From: Chalara sp. BL73 | Lineage: Eukaryota > Ascomycota > Leotiomycetes > Helotiales | Assembly (NCBI GenBank): GCA_918026815.1 | Contig: CAKJVC010000154.1 | Location: forward strand, 248,001-312,000 | Direction: 5' to 3' | DNA length: 64,000 nucleotides | Shown: piece by piece, positions 24,801-36,054 of the stretch | Layout: the number at the start of each line of letters is the position of its first letter | Numbering within the stretch: the stretch's first letter is position 1 | Notes under the pieces: generated by a model | What the model was told of the DNA's origin: nothing | What the model saw: the letters and a program-made list of their open reading frames with translations, nothing else | The model's database searches: none | Position numbers and translations under genes: made by a program

Positions 24801-25738
24801 CATGCCTCTTTTTTTTTTTCTTTTTTTTTTTCCTTCTCTTTCTCCTAGCCGCTTCGTCCTCCTATTTGCCCCGGCGGGGAATATCCCGTTTAATCAAACG
24901 AACAACGGATGCTTTTGTTTACGGGACGGCGTCGTTTTGAAGCTGGCGCGATCCAGGCTCGGGGCGGCATAGGCTATAAACACGCACAGCGAAGAGAGGG
25001 AGAGGGATCAGCGTGAGTTGCGTGCGTGCTGAAGCAGCGGAAGGAGGTAGCGGTATCCTTTTTATTTTCTGATGTGTAGCAAGGCAATTCTCGGTGCGTT
25101 GTTTGTTTGCGCTTTGGTCTGATCGCCTGACTATGCTGGTGCCGAGTCATATAGGGTAGCAAATACGTCTCCCATTAATGGGTTGTCTTGGTTCTAGTAT
25201 CTTTATAAGCAGCGGGAAAGCATACTAATAGCATTGCTACAGGGCTGGAGGCTCCTGGTACTATAATTTGAACGAATGTGTATACTTTGATAATGGAGCT
25301 GAGATATTATAATACCTTTCTCCGCCCGTCGAAAGGACAAGCAAAGCGGTCGTTTATTGCGCATGTTCGGTCAGCGTGGTCTTAGATCTATGGTTATTGA
25401 TATGGATTCTTTTACGATAAAACATAAATCATTATGCGGCTTGTGAGGCTCTCTAAGGTACAATTTACATGTATAAGTGCGTACGCGAGTACTTTCTTGA
25501 CCGAGGCTGATTATATATCAGCCAACCTTATCACATGCCTACCTGCCAACTTTTTATCTCGATTCCACCCAGAACTCAAGATCGGTTTGAACAAGCTACA
25601 TAAAGCAAGCGCAGAATAGTATTAGCTTGACCATATACCACGAGTGTTGGCTTATAGCCCGGTCCGTGTGGGGTTCAGAATAGCCTCGGCTTCTCCCAGC
25701 TCGACTTGGCATATATATGGGCTACATTAAACCACAGC
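24801..25738. other. Intergenic, mostly featureless
   Basis: It starts with a long T/C tract (24807-24845) behind the tRNA-like gene. I see no gene in the rest. The right end is the upstream region of the amidohydrolase-like gene. Confidence 0.4.
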
Positions 25739-26796
25739 ATGACCTCGCGTTCAACAAACACCAGCAAAATGTCATTATCCATCGTCGACGCGTGGGCGAA
25801 CCCGGTGCTCCCATTGAATGAAGGCGTTCCGGAGGTGGCGCGGCTGTTCGCCCAGTCCGGCGCCGACACCACGCTCCTCTCGAAGCGGCGCACCCCAGCG
25901 GAGCTGGTAGCGCTGATGGACGAGGCGGGCGTCGGCCAGATCTGCTTAAGCGCGTGGTATCGGCCCGGCCAGGTCGTCTTCTCGAACGCCGAGGTGGCGG
26001 AGTTCACGAGGGCCTATCCGGACCGGTTTATCGGCATTGCTGGCTGCGACCTACTTAATCCTGTCGGGGCGGTTCGGGAACTGAGGAAGTATATCCAGCA
26101 GGAAGGGTTCAAGGGGTTGAGGGTTGTGCCTTGGTTGTGGGGGCTGCCTCCCAATGATAAACATTATTGGCCGCTGTATGTTGAGTGCATAGCTTTGGAT
26201 GTGCCGTTTGTGAGTTTTCGCTTTTGAAATTTCATATTATACCGGAATATCTAAACTGACTATCATGAATTAGTTCACTCAGGTTGGGCATACAGGCCCT
26301 TTGTGTCCTTCTGAGACTGGTCGGCCAGTCCCTGTAATCATTACCCAGTTCTCCAGCTGTTCAATACTAACCATACTTAGTATATCGATGAAATCGCTCT
26401 CAAGTTCCCGCAGCTCCGTATAGTATGCGGGCACATCGGCTTTCCATGGACGCAAGAAATGATCGGCGTTGCATGGAAACACGAGAACGTGTTTATTGAC
26501 ACAAGCGCATATCTCCCAAAGTACTATCCTCCCGTATGTTTTGCTGATTGTGGTTACTTTCTGAAAGGCGAGCATACACTAACTGCCACTAGGAGCTCAT
26601 CCAATTCTTAAATACTACGGGAAGGAAAAAGGTACTTTTTGGAACAAACTTTCCCCAGCTTTCCTGGAAGGCGTGTGTTGAGCAGGCGAAGAAGTACTTG
26701 AAGCTTCGGGAGGGCGTTGCAGAAGACTTCTTTAGTAATAACATTACGAGAGTGTTAAAATCTAGCAGAACGCAAGGACGAGATGTGAAACTTTAA
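25739..26796 (+). CDS. Amidohydrolase-related (ACMSD-like TIM-barrel) protein
   Basis: Member of the amidohydrolase-2 group (decarboxylases and hydrolases such as ACMSD). Four exons join in frame: 25739-26209, 26274-26333, 26381-26533 and 26593-26796 (295 aa). An alternative start at 25769 gives MSLSIVDAW. Visible family blocks are the opening strand IVDAW, RPGQVVFSNAEVAEFTRAYPDRFIGIAGCD, GFKGLRVVPWLWG, the HTGP block, IVCGHIGFPW and the closing VLFGTNFP. The metal-binding HxH expected after the first strand reads W-A-N, and the Asp of the usual FGSD/FGTD closing motif is Asn. The metal site is therefore altered and the activity may differ from classical members. The first exon is clearly more GC-rich than the flanks. 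No pathway partner is adjacent. Confidence 0.82.
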
Positions 26797-27566
26797 TCAA
26801 GGGCATCTGTAGTGATACCTGCTGGCGGGTTTATATAATGCGCAATGTAGTCAGCTTTATACATAAAGTCAAGATTACTCTCAAAGAGTTTTAAAACATT
26901 TGGTTTATTTATTAACCAGACAGCAAACCAACTATTGTTTTCAAGGGGGTTTGGGTACTGCCTTTTGCAGTCTACTTGCCAAAAATCTCGCACGACTCTA
27001 AAGCTGGTGCCATGTCTCAACTAGAGCACCCCAAATTGAACGAGGATGCGAGAACATCAGAAATGTTGGGAGAACTACGCAGCATGAGAGGAGGAACGAT
27101 TCTGATTAGGGTTGAAGAAATCCGCACTTAGTGGGGGATCAGAGCAGAATCAATTCTGGCAATAGATATGTGGGGTTGGAGTGAAAGTGCTACAAAAGAG
27201 GCGTATCGGTGGCGTTGAGCTGAGCTCCTGTATGTCTCGCCTGGCTCACAACCCGCATTGAGGCTTGATGGAAATAGTGGAATTGCCTCTTAAACAGAAA
27301 ACAAGGCCGGAGAGCTGAATCTCGCTATATACAACTGCCCAACCAACTTCCAATGGGGACGCCTCCCTCATGCCATGTGCTACCTTTTGGCGTAAGGCTC
27401 TGGGTCACTCTTTCTTTGACTGATAAGCACTGTGCTCCGCCCTCAACTGGTTGCTTTGCCGGATTCTGAAACACATATTTTCATTCGAAGAATCTTTGAG
27501 ATTCGGGATAAAAGGGTTGTTGAGTCTTTGCTATAGATTGCTCTGGTCACGAGCAGTTTCTTCAAG
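26797..27566. other. Intergenic with one unexplained minus-strand open frame
   Basis: A 75-codon open frame on the minus strand (27020-26793) has a protein-like composition (Trp, Tyr, Asn rich; WFAVWLINKPNVLKLF), but I cannot assign it and it has no visible extension. It may be a remnant. The rest should hold the promoter of the gene at 27567. Confidence 0.25.
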
Positions 27567-28802
27567 ATGGAAGTCCTAGCTTTCTTCGCAGCTAAGGCAG
27601 TAGTTGCACATTTTACAGCGACGGTAGTTGGCGGTGCCGCCGCAACGGCTGCCACCGCGGCAGGGGCTCACTTTATAGCTGGCGAAGCTGGGACTCACGC
27701 TGCTGCGTATCTGCTCGCTCATGGCTCCTCTAACATCGCAATGCATGTCGGCGCGAATGCAATAGCATCTACAGCCGCCTCTGTAGCTGTAGCAGGGACC
27801 GCTCTGTCGGCAGCATATGTAATAGGAAATGGTGTTTGGAGCGCGTATTCTGTAAGTAAGAAAGTGGAGGAGATTAGGAACGAGGCAAATGGTGACGACG
27901 CCGGTCCTTCACTGCAGGAGAAAGGACCGTCAAAGCGCACCAGCACCAAATCAGCAGAGGATTTCGGCAAAGCGAGCTTGACTCCAGCGGGGATCTTGGT
28001 GTTTGAAGGTAGTTCTTACAATGACTCTGTCAATCTCCTCTTGAAGAACATTTTCGCCACAATTTTCCAAGCCGTGGATCTGTTTGTTGCGGAAATGAAA
28101 CATAAGGACCATAAAGGCAAGCTCAAGACCGAACTGGCGCAGGTAGCACCCTGCAGCGGCTGCGGTAAATGCATCGATTTCGACCAGCGGCAGCAAGGCT
28201 CCCTGCTTTGCACTTGCGAATGCTCATTTGAGAAGCATCATACCCTATCTTTGATGCAGCACTTCCAGCAAGGCAGGCCAGGTTTTCTAATCTTGAAAAC
28301 CATCGCACTCAATATCTACCCGCAGCTGAAGCGTCGTGGCCGCAAGGAAGGAAAGGAAATTAAGAAGAAGACCCTTAGGACCGGTAATGCTTGTACTGAA
28401 TGCGGTTGTGGCGACTACGCCGCCATGTACTCCGGGGCCTCGATTTGTGTGTGTCAGCATGACACGGAAGAGCACAGCGCGTCGTACAATGATTCTCCTA
28501 CCCGTGAACTGGATACCTATCTTTCTATTATCGGGGATCGTATTTATATGGAGCAACGCCACTTGCGTGGCCCGGATTGGTTAAAGACGTCTTTGTTTCA
28601 GATTGAGGATAGTGGCGAGTGTCAGGATTTTGAATTTCGTCGCCATAGGACGTTCCATACGGATAATTCGGCGCATGATTATTGCCGTTGTGGGGGTAAG
28701 AGGTATTCGGACCATCGTCGTATTTTGGCGACGAGACTTGAGTTTATTTGGAATACGAAGGAGAGAGGGGGGGTAAAGGCGGCATATGAAACTAATTGGT
28801 AG
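27567..28802 (+). CDS. Uncharacterised protein: hydrophobic N-terminus plus three Cys/His modules
   Basis: Family not recognised. Single exon, 411 aa. Residues 1-95 are hydrophobic and very rich in Ala and Gly (VVGGAAATAATAAGAHF, then IASTAASVAVAGTALSAAYV), able to form two or three membrane or glycine-zipper helices. A charged linker (100-135) and a helical part follow. The rest holds three copies of one module: C196xxC199xxC202 ... C215xC217xC219 ... H224; C276xxC279xC281 ... C294xC296 ... H303; and a shorter third copy, C373xC375 ... H383, possibly with C352. These look like zinc modules and recall the Cys/His pattern of animal FAM221 proteins, which is analogy only. The ATG at 27567 is the first in the frame. 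It neighbours Hsp70-like and HET genes. Confidence 0.8.
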   Translation: MEVLAFFAAKAVVAHFTATVVGGAAATAATAAGAHFIAGEAGTHAAAYLLAHGSSNIAMHVGANAIASTAASVAVAGTALSAAYVIGNGVWSAYSVSKKVEEIRNEANGDDAGPSLQEKGPSKRTSTKSAEDFGKASLTPAGILVFEGSSYNDSVNLLLKNIFATIFQAVDLFVAEMKHKDHKGKLKTELAQVAPCSGCGKCIDFDQRQQGSLLCTCECSFEKHHTLSLMQHFQQGRPGFLILKTIALNIYPQLKRRGRKEGKEIKKKTLRTGNACTECGCGDYAAMYSGASICVCQHDTEEHSASYNDSPTRELDTYLSIIGDRIYMEQRHLRGPDWLKTSLFQIEDSGECQDFEFRRHRTFHTDNSAHDYCRCGGKRYSDHRRILATRLEFIWNTKERGGVKAAYETNW

Positions 28803-29990
28803 AGTAGTGGAGAGGAACTTCTTGTTCTACTCTATCCTGTATATGACAAAAGAATCTACCTAGATGAATTTGAGATATATCATCTTGTAACTTTACTCGA
28901 AGAACAGCTCCCAATGGGTTATCCACTTGCGGGGCCTGAGGTACAGCTAGGCAGAAGGCCGAATCCGCACGAGGGTTGCGACAATAAAGGGTTATTAGGG
29001 CTGCAAGGAGGAAAGAAGAAGGAAATAGATCAAAGAAGCGAGCAATGGACGACGCGACATTCTCATTCTCCGCGAAAGTGGTAACAGGTCCGTGCGCATC
29101 CAGCTATATGCAAGCTTGCCGTCAAGTTGTTTGCCAAAGAAAGAAAAAAGATTGCTGGCCGATGGTGTTAAAATATGTGCTAGACTATAGCGCGGGGTTC
29201 GGGACGGGTCAAATACGTTATAGCGAGTCGGTCAATAACTATATTATTCTCACCCCGCTCTTTGCCAAATAGCGAAAACAAAATCTCCAGAAACGGGCCA
29301 AGCGCCATATCCAGCTGGCTTCTTCATTCACTGCATCTCTAGCAGTTTCGATTATGCCAATTGCCAAATGCTTTTGGCACGCAACTGGTCAATCTAAAAT
29401 CACAATCTGTATCGACTTGAAAGCTGTTGATATTTCCACTACCGGGCTGACCATACCCCTATTGTTCTTACCTCGAATTTACAGAAATTTTGATTATGTC
29501 CGGCAGATTCCCCGCTGTATACGACGAGGCTGGAGGCCGTGAAGCCTCGGAAGACCACAGATATCCAGAGCGTTGGATTCAAACCGGCCGAGGACGGCAC
29601 AAGGATTGGATAATAACTTCCAGTTTAGTCCATTATTGCAGCCCTTGCTGGTCAAGCGACAAATATTAACCGCTGTACCTTCGTACGCTAATCATGTACA
29701 TTAATATCTGATCCTCGGCCAATTTCAGTGCAGACGGACTAGCACAGAGAACTCCGTGAAACCATCTGAAATTTGAATGTTACTAACCTCGTTATTTTGA
29801 CGGTAGGTTAGCAATCTATTCGTTATAACCGAAGGTATGTTGGGATGGATGGACGGTCATATCCTGTGCAGCATTATCTTGATAAGCGTGATTTTGTGCG
29901 AAATGCTCTAGTCGTTTTCTAAGGTGCTCAGGGTTTTCAGATATTCATGATTGTACCTAACATACAACAAAATCTACAAAGCATCTTATA
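28803..29990. other. Intergenic, no gene recognised
   Basis: Short open frames only, none extended by splice signals. The right end lies behind the 3' end of the Hsp70-like gene. Confidence 0.35.
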
Positions 29991-32187
29991 TCACCTCTGA
30001 TCAAATTGAATATCTGCTGTGGACACCACCTTTCCGGCTACTATATTCTTGAAAGTGAGGTTGCTGCCTTTACCCCCGAAAACTACCTGGATTTCATGAT
30101 GGAATTCATGCACTAATTTACCTAATTTGGTGTTGAATCTACTTTCTGTTTGAGTACCATAATCGAAACTGGGTGGGAAAATTGATTTGATAACGCCAAC
30201 TTTGTCGGCCCCTACAGGAAATTAGCCCCATGCTTCTCTCAATTACATCCTGGGGAAGTAAGATACGTGGGTGAGAAGAGTGTTCTGGAGCGTCCACCAA
30301 TGAGGACGAATATAGGTCATCCTCAAAGACCATTTCACAACCAGGAGTATATGGCCTCCAACAAGATACCGTTCTGGAAGTGCCTTGAACTACCTCATCC
30401 CCCTTCAATAGTTGCGTTGTCAGCTAGCCGCAGAAGACATGCTGAGAGCAGACTTTGGATAGCTTACCTTAGAGATCAGCCACTTCACCCTACCTCCACA
30501 TAACTTCTGGTTGCTTAATTGGCGATAATAAGCCTTTTCCTCTGGGTCAATACCTTCTCGGAAGGCCAATCCCATAGTAAAACCATAATGCCTACGGACG
30601 CGCTTCATTCGGGGTGCAATGCCCTCAAGCCCGCGGAGCGCTGCACCGCGGACAACTGCAGATTGACTAAGAAGAATCAGCATGATACGCACAATTCTTA
30701 GAGGAAGGACTTGCGAATGTTCAGGGCGTATCAGAACGATGTCACCATTCTGCCAGCACCAGTTTTCCAGGGCATTATGGAGATACGGTGACTCAGCGAA
30801 TCCGCCTACAAGAACCACGCGCTAGTGCAAGCACAAGATCAGTACATCAATATTCGAGCCTCTCTTCACTTTTGCCTCCTTCACTTGTTGACTAATTAGA
30901 CCAATGATTTGTGAAACGACAGGATCGAAAAGCGTCTGCATATCTTCGCTGGAGGATGGTTAAATCAATGCTAACTGCAATTCTAACAGACTTACTATGT
31001 TAGTTTTACCATACGTTCCTCTTCGTCGTAGTGCTCTGAGTCTGGAAGCTCTAACTTAATTGGCCCGATCTCTCGTACATCCCTGTCATCACTCAACCCG
31101 AAGTCTCGTTTGTATGTCTCGAAGGCTATCATGAATCTGCTTCCTGGGCCTTTTTGTGCAAATGGAAGATCATCAAAACTTGGCCCGAAGCGCTCAGAGA
31201 GGAGAGTGTGCAGGTTACGATCTATGTATGTTGCTCCGCACTTCCCACCTATGAAGCAACAAGCAGAAAGACACGTAAGCCTACATTTCCCAAAATCTTG
31301 GAAGGTGACAGAACAGGAAAATCATACCAATGCCAACATGGAGTTCGTCAAATTCCAAGCGTGGTGATGTCTGGGTGATGGTGTATGTTGTTATATCAAC
31401 AGTTCCACCACCACAGTCACATATTAGAATATTTTCATTGATCTAGACCTCTTAACGATTGTTCAAATATTGAGTTGAAAATATACTCATACCTTGACGG
31501 CATTCAGAGCGTTAGGATCGGAGAATTTCTTCAACGTTGCTATTGCTGCTGCTTCTGGCTCTGAAATAGTGAAAACCTCGTCCCCGATCCGATTCCCGAA
31601 CCCAGCCCTCTGTGCAGCGACTAGAGTTGCATCCTTCGCTTCATCTGACCATATAGCTGGTAATGTAATCCAGCACTCCATGGGGGTAGAATCAAAGATC
31701 AGGCTGGTCATTTGCTGACGCAATTTTTTGGATATATAAACGTACACTTCGTGCAGAAAGTCCTCGCAGACGCCTACAGCGAGGCGAAAAGGGGGTAGCT
31801 GCAGCATTCCAGAACCTACCATCTTGGAAAGCGCTGGGTCATCGTGCTCCCCTACCACAGCATTCTTATCAAGCAAAAGTTTCGTCCATGAGTAAGAAAT
31901 AAGTTTCGGCTTAACCTCGAAACCCCACTTGTTTCTATCGATCTGGGGATTTTCGCGAGCATATGCAATCCTTGTTGGGGTCTTCCACATAGCATGTTGC
32001 TCCCCAGGCCAGGACGAATTGATAGTGATATCATCTATGTCACTCTTGTCCGTGGTAACATAGCTCACACCTACGTGAGGTTTTGTGAGCATCATCACTT
32101 GCAGCAAAAAATTAAGCTTAGCCACTTACCAGAGAACGTGGTTCCGTAGTCAATTCCGACGATAATCTTGTGCCGAGTGTTGGACAT
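29991..32187 (-). CDS. Hsp70-like ATPase-domain protein (possibly disrupted)
   Basis: Actin-fold protein of the divergent fungal Hsp70-like family. Exons join in frame: 32187-32130, 32070-31493, 31442-31328, 31248-30996, 30948-30846, 30821-30715, 30666-30468, 30402-30267 and 30211-29991 (589 aa). The phosphate-1 motif is IIVGIDYGTTFSG at the start. SEPEAAAIATL, LICDCGGGTVDITTY (phosphate 2) and VVLVGGFAESPYL (adenosine motif) follow. Two places are odd. The piece 30845-30822 is 24 nt, in frame, carries a TAG and has GT..AG ends, so it is either a far too short intron or a disabling insertion. The 48-nt intron 30714-30667 has a GC donor and is a multiple of three. There is no classical substrate-binding domain. 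It is divergent, at 345 bp, from the coiled-coil gene at 32533. Confidence 0.75.
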
Positions 32188-32532
32188 AGCCAGTGTAATA
32201 AATGTTGAAACACTATATCAGATTCTGTATTGGCTTGATTATTTGCTACGTGGCTTTTGAATTGTGAATGTTATCCTGGACCGATAGGAAAGACTGAGTT
32301 GAGGAGTTCGGTCTCAGAGTCACACAACAAGATACAAGAACGCGGTAGCTCTTCTGTAGCCGCGTTCAAAAGTGTATTAGCTGTGTGGGCCTTTCGCTAA
32401 GCGCGCGGCCACCATGCTTCATTCGCTAGCCGGCTGCTTATCCCTGCACTGGCCTTGTAAACACTGACTGTAATTATGAGAAGTGGTTGGCGTTTCTCGG
32501 TCAACCTCACCACAACTGACAAGTAGCCCAAG
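32188..32532. promoter_or_regulatory. Shared upstream region of the Hsp70-like and coiled-coil genes
   Basis: A 345-bp gap between divergent starts. It must carry both promoters, so co-expression is likely. No specific site is recognised. Confidence 0.45.
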
Positions 32533-34139
32533 ATGGATTCTGAGCAATTCCGTTCTCAGCAACAAGGTTTCGTTCAGCAAATAGAGGTTCTTGATCCTGA
32601 CAGCGTTCCACCAGAACACCGAAATTTCAGAGCTCCATCAGATCGTGAACGGCGGCTTAGGCACAAACATGGATACAGCGATACAAGCCACCACAAAACC
32701 CCAGGAGACCAAACTATAATGCCCCTTCATAGGACAACCAGGAGGGCTCAGGATGATGAAGTTCGCCTTTCAGAACCAGTCAGCGATCCACCAAGCTTAT
32801 TCAAGAAAATCACCGGTATGATGTGGTCGCCAAATTTGAAACGACGATCCTTTGTACAAGGCGACCTCGAACAGCACGAACAGGAAAAGCACGTGACGCA
32901 GAACGATGCGAATCATCCACCCGAAGAATCCTATGAAGCAGATTGTACGACTGAATACATATCTCAACAAGATATCAACCAGTTAAGGCAAGCGCACCAG
33001 GATGCCATTGAGAGTAAGGAGCGCGAGTGGGAAACAAGGGAACGAGAGCTTCGACAACACATCGTCGAAATTAGCCAACGTTCAGAAGAGGATATCAGTG
33101 TGCTACGGACTAAACTCCAGGAAAGTGAGTCTGAAAAACTGTTCATGCAAAGTCAGCATAACGCCTTCGTTCGCAAGCAACAAGAAGCATCATTCAGTCT
33201 GATGGAATCTGCGCGCTGGCTTCCCACGGATGAAGGTAAGGTTATGGGCGACCTTGACAGGTTGAAGCGGGACATGAGAGCTTGGGCAAAAGCAACATCC
33301 GTTCAAGGTAGTTCACTGACCCAGCTCCTCAAAGATGGGGAGACTACAGCATTGATGAAAGATTTGGCCAATGTGGCTCGGGTTGAGAATGGTCAACTTC
33401 CAGAGGGACTATCCGCAGTAGCAAAATGTCCAATGCTTCTCCTAAATGCTCTCCTCGCCCATAACGTCTACACGAGCCTTTTTCGAAGCCCATTTTTCTT
33501 TCTCAGCAGTGGTGGGAATGCCTCGTCCAGAATTAAGCCAGAGACCCTCCTAGAAGACATTTATGAAGGGGCGAAGGCGGGTAAGTCGGTCGTCATATGC
33601 ATATTTGACATTCACTGACTACTATAGCAAATCAAGAGGAAACCCATATATGGCGTTCTCAAACATTGCGACTACTTTTGCCTCCCGTACGGAAGGAGGC
33701 ATCAGATGCCGAGCAAGAGCTGCGTCACATGACAGAAAGCTCGATCAACCGGTCTGCAGAGCAGCAAGCTTTAGACTTTTTAGCTGGTCCAGCAAGCTAT
33801 CTTATTGAGAGCAAGGGCAAAGAGGAATCTGCAAGCAAGCTCAAGAAGATATATAGCCGCGCTGCCGGACTTTCGTATATGCTATGGACAAGAAGGACAG
33901 AAATGAGATGTTTCACCTTGCATGAAATCGGCAATTTAGCCTTTAATGCTGAGAGTCCTTATTTCGATCCCGATAGCCTGGTGAAATATGATGACCATGA
34001 GGATCATTTAAAAGGCAGGATGGTTACTTTAATAGTGCATCCTTTACTCCAAGTATATGGTACTGATGAAGCCAAAGACTATGATCAGGAACGGGTATGG
34101 GCAAAGGGGGTCGTATGGCTTAGCAGCAAGAAGTTGTGA
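32533..34139 (+). CDS. Uncharacterised coiled-coil protein
   Basis: Family not recognised by name; similar unannotated proteins seem common in filamentous ascomycetes. Two exons, 32533-33580 and 33628-34139, give 519 aa. The N-terminus (1-140) is charged and probably disordered. Residues about 146-220 form a strong coiled coil (many E/R/Q heptads, for example ERELRQHIVEI and LRTKLQESESEKLF). A C-terminal helical region follows, with a hydrophobic block near 305-325 (LLLNALLAHNVYTSLF) and a compact end (AGLSYMLWTRRTEMRCF). It starts 345 bp from the divergent Hsp70-like gene, so the two may be co-expressed and work together; a client or adaptor role is only inference. Confidence 0.75.
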
Positions 34140-36054
34140 TCTATTTGATGCTATCTTTGAAATTCGCGGACTTGCGACGTAAATCTGAAAACTGTAAGCA
34201 AAATAATCTTGAGTCAAGAGAGAGTGTGAGCTATATGCATTATAATTGACAACACCCTAAGTTATTATTTCCTAATATCTCACAACGCTGGCTCGGATCA
34301 TCAATCACTTTGAGAACGAGTCAAGCGGCTGTACTCGATTCGGTAACGTGTAGCGCAAATAGGGTATCATGGGTGGCAATAAGTTGATTACCCTCTGGCC
34401 GTCTCTACAATGTTAGAGCACCTATGTAATCATTTTCGTGGTGATTTAGTTCTGAACGCAAAAGTACTCCAGCGTTAATTTCCCGTATGTTAAAAGAGAA
34501 GGACAAACGATATAATTCCTTGCTGCCTCAAGATGTCTACAAGAGACTACTGCAAATGGAATCATGGGTGTCTTGATTTATGATGGTGGAAGCGCGTATT
34601 ATCTGACATGGGGCTCGAGAGTATTGAAGACTACTGGGTGAAATATCTCTCAGTAAAGAGGCTATATCATAATACTGCACTTACCAGGTTACGTTGTTTT
34701 GCTGTAGGCTTAGGCATGTGGTCGACTATCCAGAAACGCCTTCTTTGCCACTTTCTAGAGTTAATATCCGTGTAAATAATTGGTCGTTGCAAATGAAATA
34801 TTTCATCACCTCTGAATATCTAGGTGGTTACTCTCAGCACCATTCCTGCATTTTGCTGACCTGACCTGATCAAGTTTTGCTACTCGCTTTGGTTTCTCGG
34901 TCGTTTACCCTTACAATCGCACGTCACTCACGATTTCCGTACTGGGATTAAGACTTTAACTCAAAAGTTAATAAGTAGGTCATTTGGCACAACATAAATA
35001 ATAGTATTATTACAGTATATCGAATTGTCGGTTTTGATGTGCGAAGTCATCGAGCTGCCTAACAATAAAAGCCCGCGCTCGCGAAGTTGCTCAGTGCTAT
35101 CAGCACTCTTGACTTTAATCGACACCTACATGTCAAGCCTATCGTTTGATTTGTAAGCAAGAGCTAAATATAATGTATTGATGTCACAAATGTGGTAATA
35201 TACACTCTATCCCACGCAAGCTAAAGGGTCGAGTACCCTCTATAACCAAGTTTAGTATGATGTGTAACGAACCTCCTTGAAGTTGTCGCTGAGGCATATG
35301 GGATGGAACCCGCCGGGCTGATAGCGCGACATTTTCTCCTGGCTGTAGAGATGGTTCGACGGATGGTAGACGGATAATCCATCCATAACTATATCGGGAC
35401 AGGATAAAGGGTGACGGATATTGTAAGGTCCAGTTGACAGGAAGAGCTTGTGCGGTATGATGTAGGATCCACGATTGTTGAACTATATACCCCTCATATC
35501 CGAAAATTACGACATGTGGCAATGACTCCATGCAACATTATCTCCTATTTTGGCATTGTCACAGATGGAGACCATTTTAATATCATCATTTTCTATAGCT
35601 GTTTATTTAGACAAGAATTGACTTTTCAGCTCGTGTTGTATAGTGATTCATGTTCAACTTCGGCGGTCTGGTGCCCTTAACGTCAGAGCACAGTCCTATT
35701 TCTGTTACTATCTGGATTGAATCTCCGAGACAAAATATCCTTTGTCTCCGGCTTCCGCAACTCACTTCTTACATACACATTATGCCAATAGCCTGGATAG
35801 TTGTCACTGATGGGGCCCTCGCAATAGGAATGTGAAGGGTCAATGCCAATGCAAGAATTTATAGCTCTTGAATTGCAATACTATTCTGTCCCTTCGTGCG
35901 TTAGAGCGACTTTGAGTATTAATATCACGCTACTTGATGCTGTACAACGATTAAGTGCTTAAATCCTTCTGGAATCATTGGATTTGATCGACGGCATTAC
36001 ACAGGCGAGTTCTAAGGCCTTCTGGCAGCCGAACGCAATCTTGTTAATATCTAT
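34140..36054. other. 1.9-kb stretch without a recognised gene
   Basis: AT-rich in places, with short open frames only. It separates the coiled-coil gene from the 3' end of the HET gene. It may contain degenerate repeats, but I can name none. Confidence 0.35.

Noticed and set aside
26793..27020. 75-codon minus-strand frame with protein-like composition
   Set aside because: No family match, no start context or extension; noted in the gap description only as a possible remnant.
30797..30869. Longer intron with a GTGAAG donor to explain the stop in the Hsp70-like gene
   Set aside because: It would remove eight residues that give the normal spacing before the LVGGF motif, and the donor is poor; kept only as the alternative in the finding.
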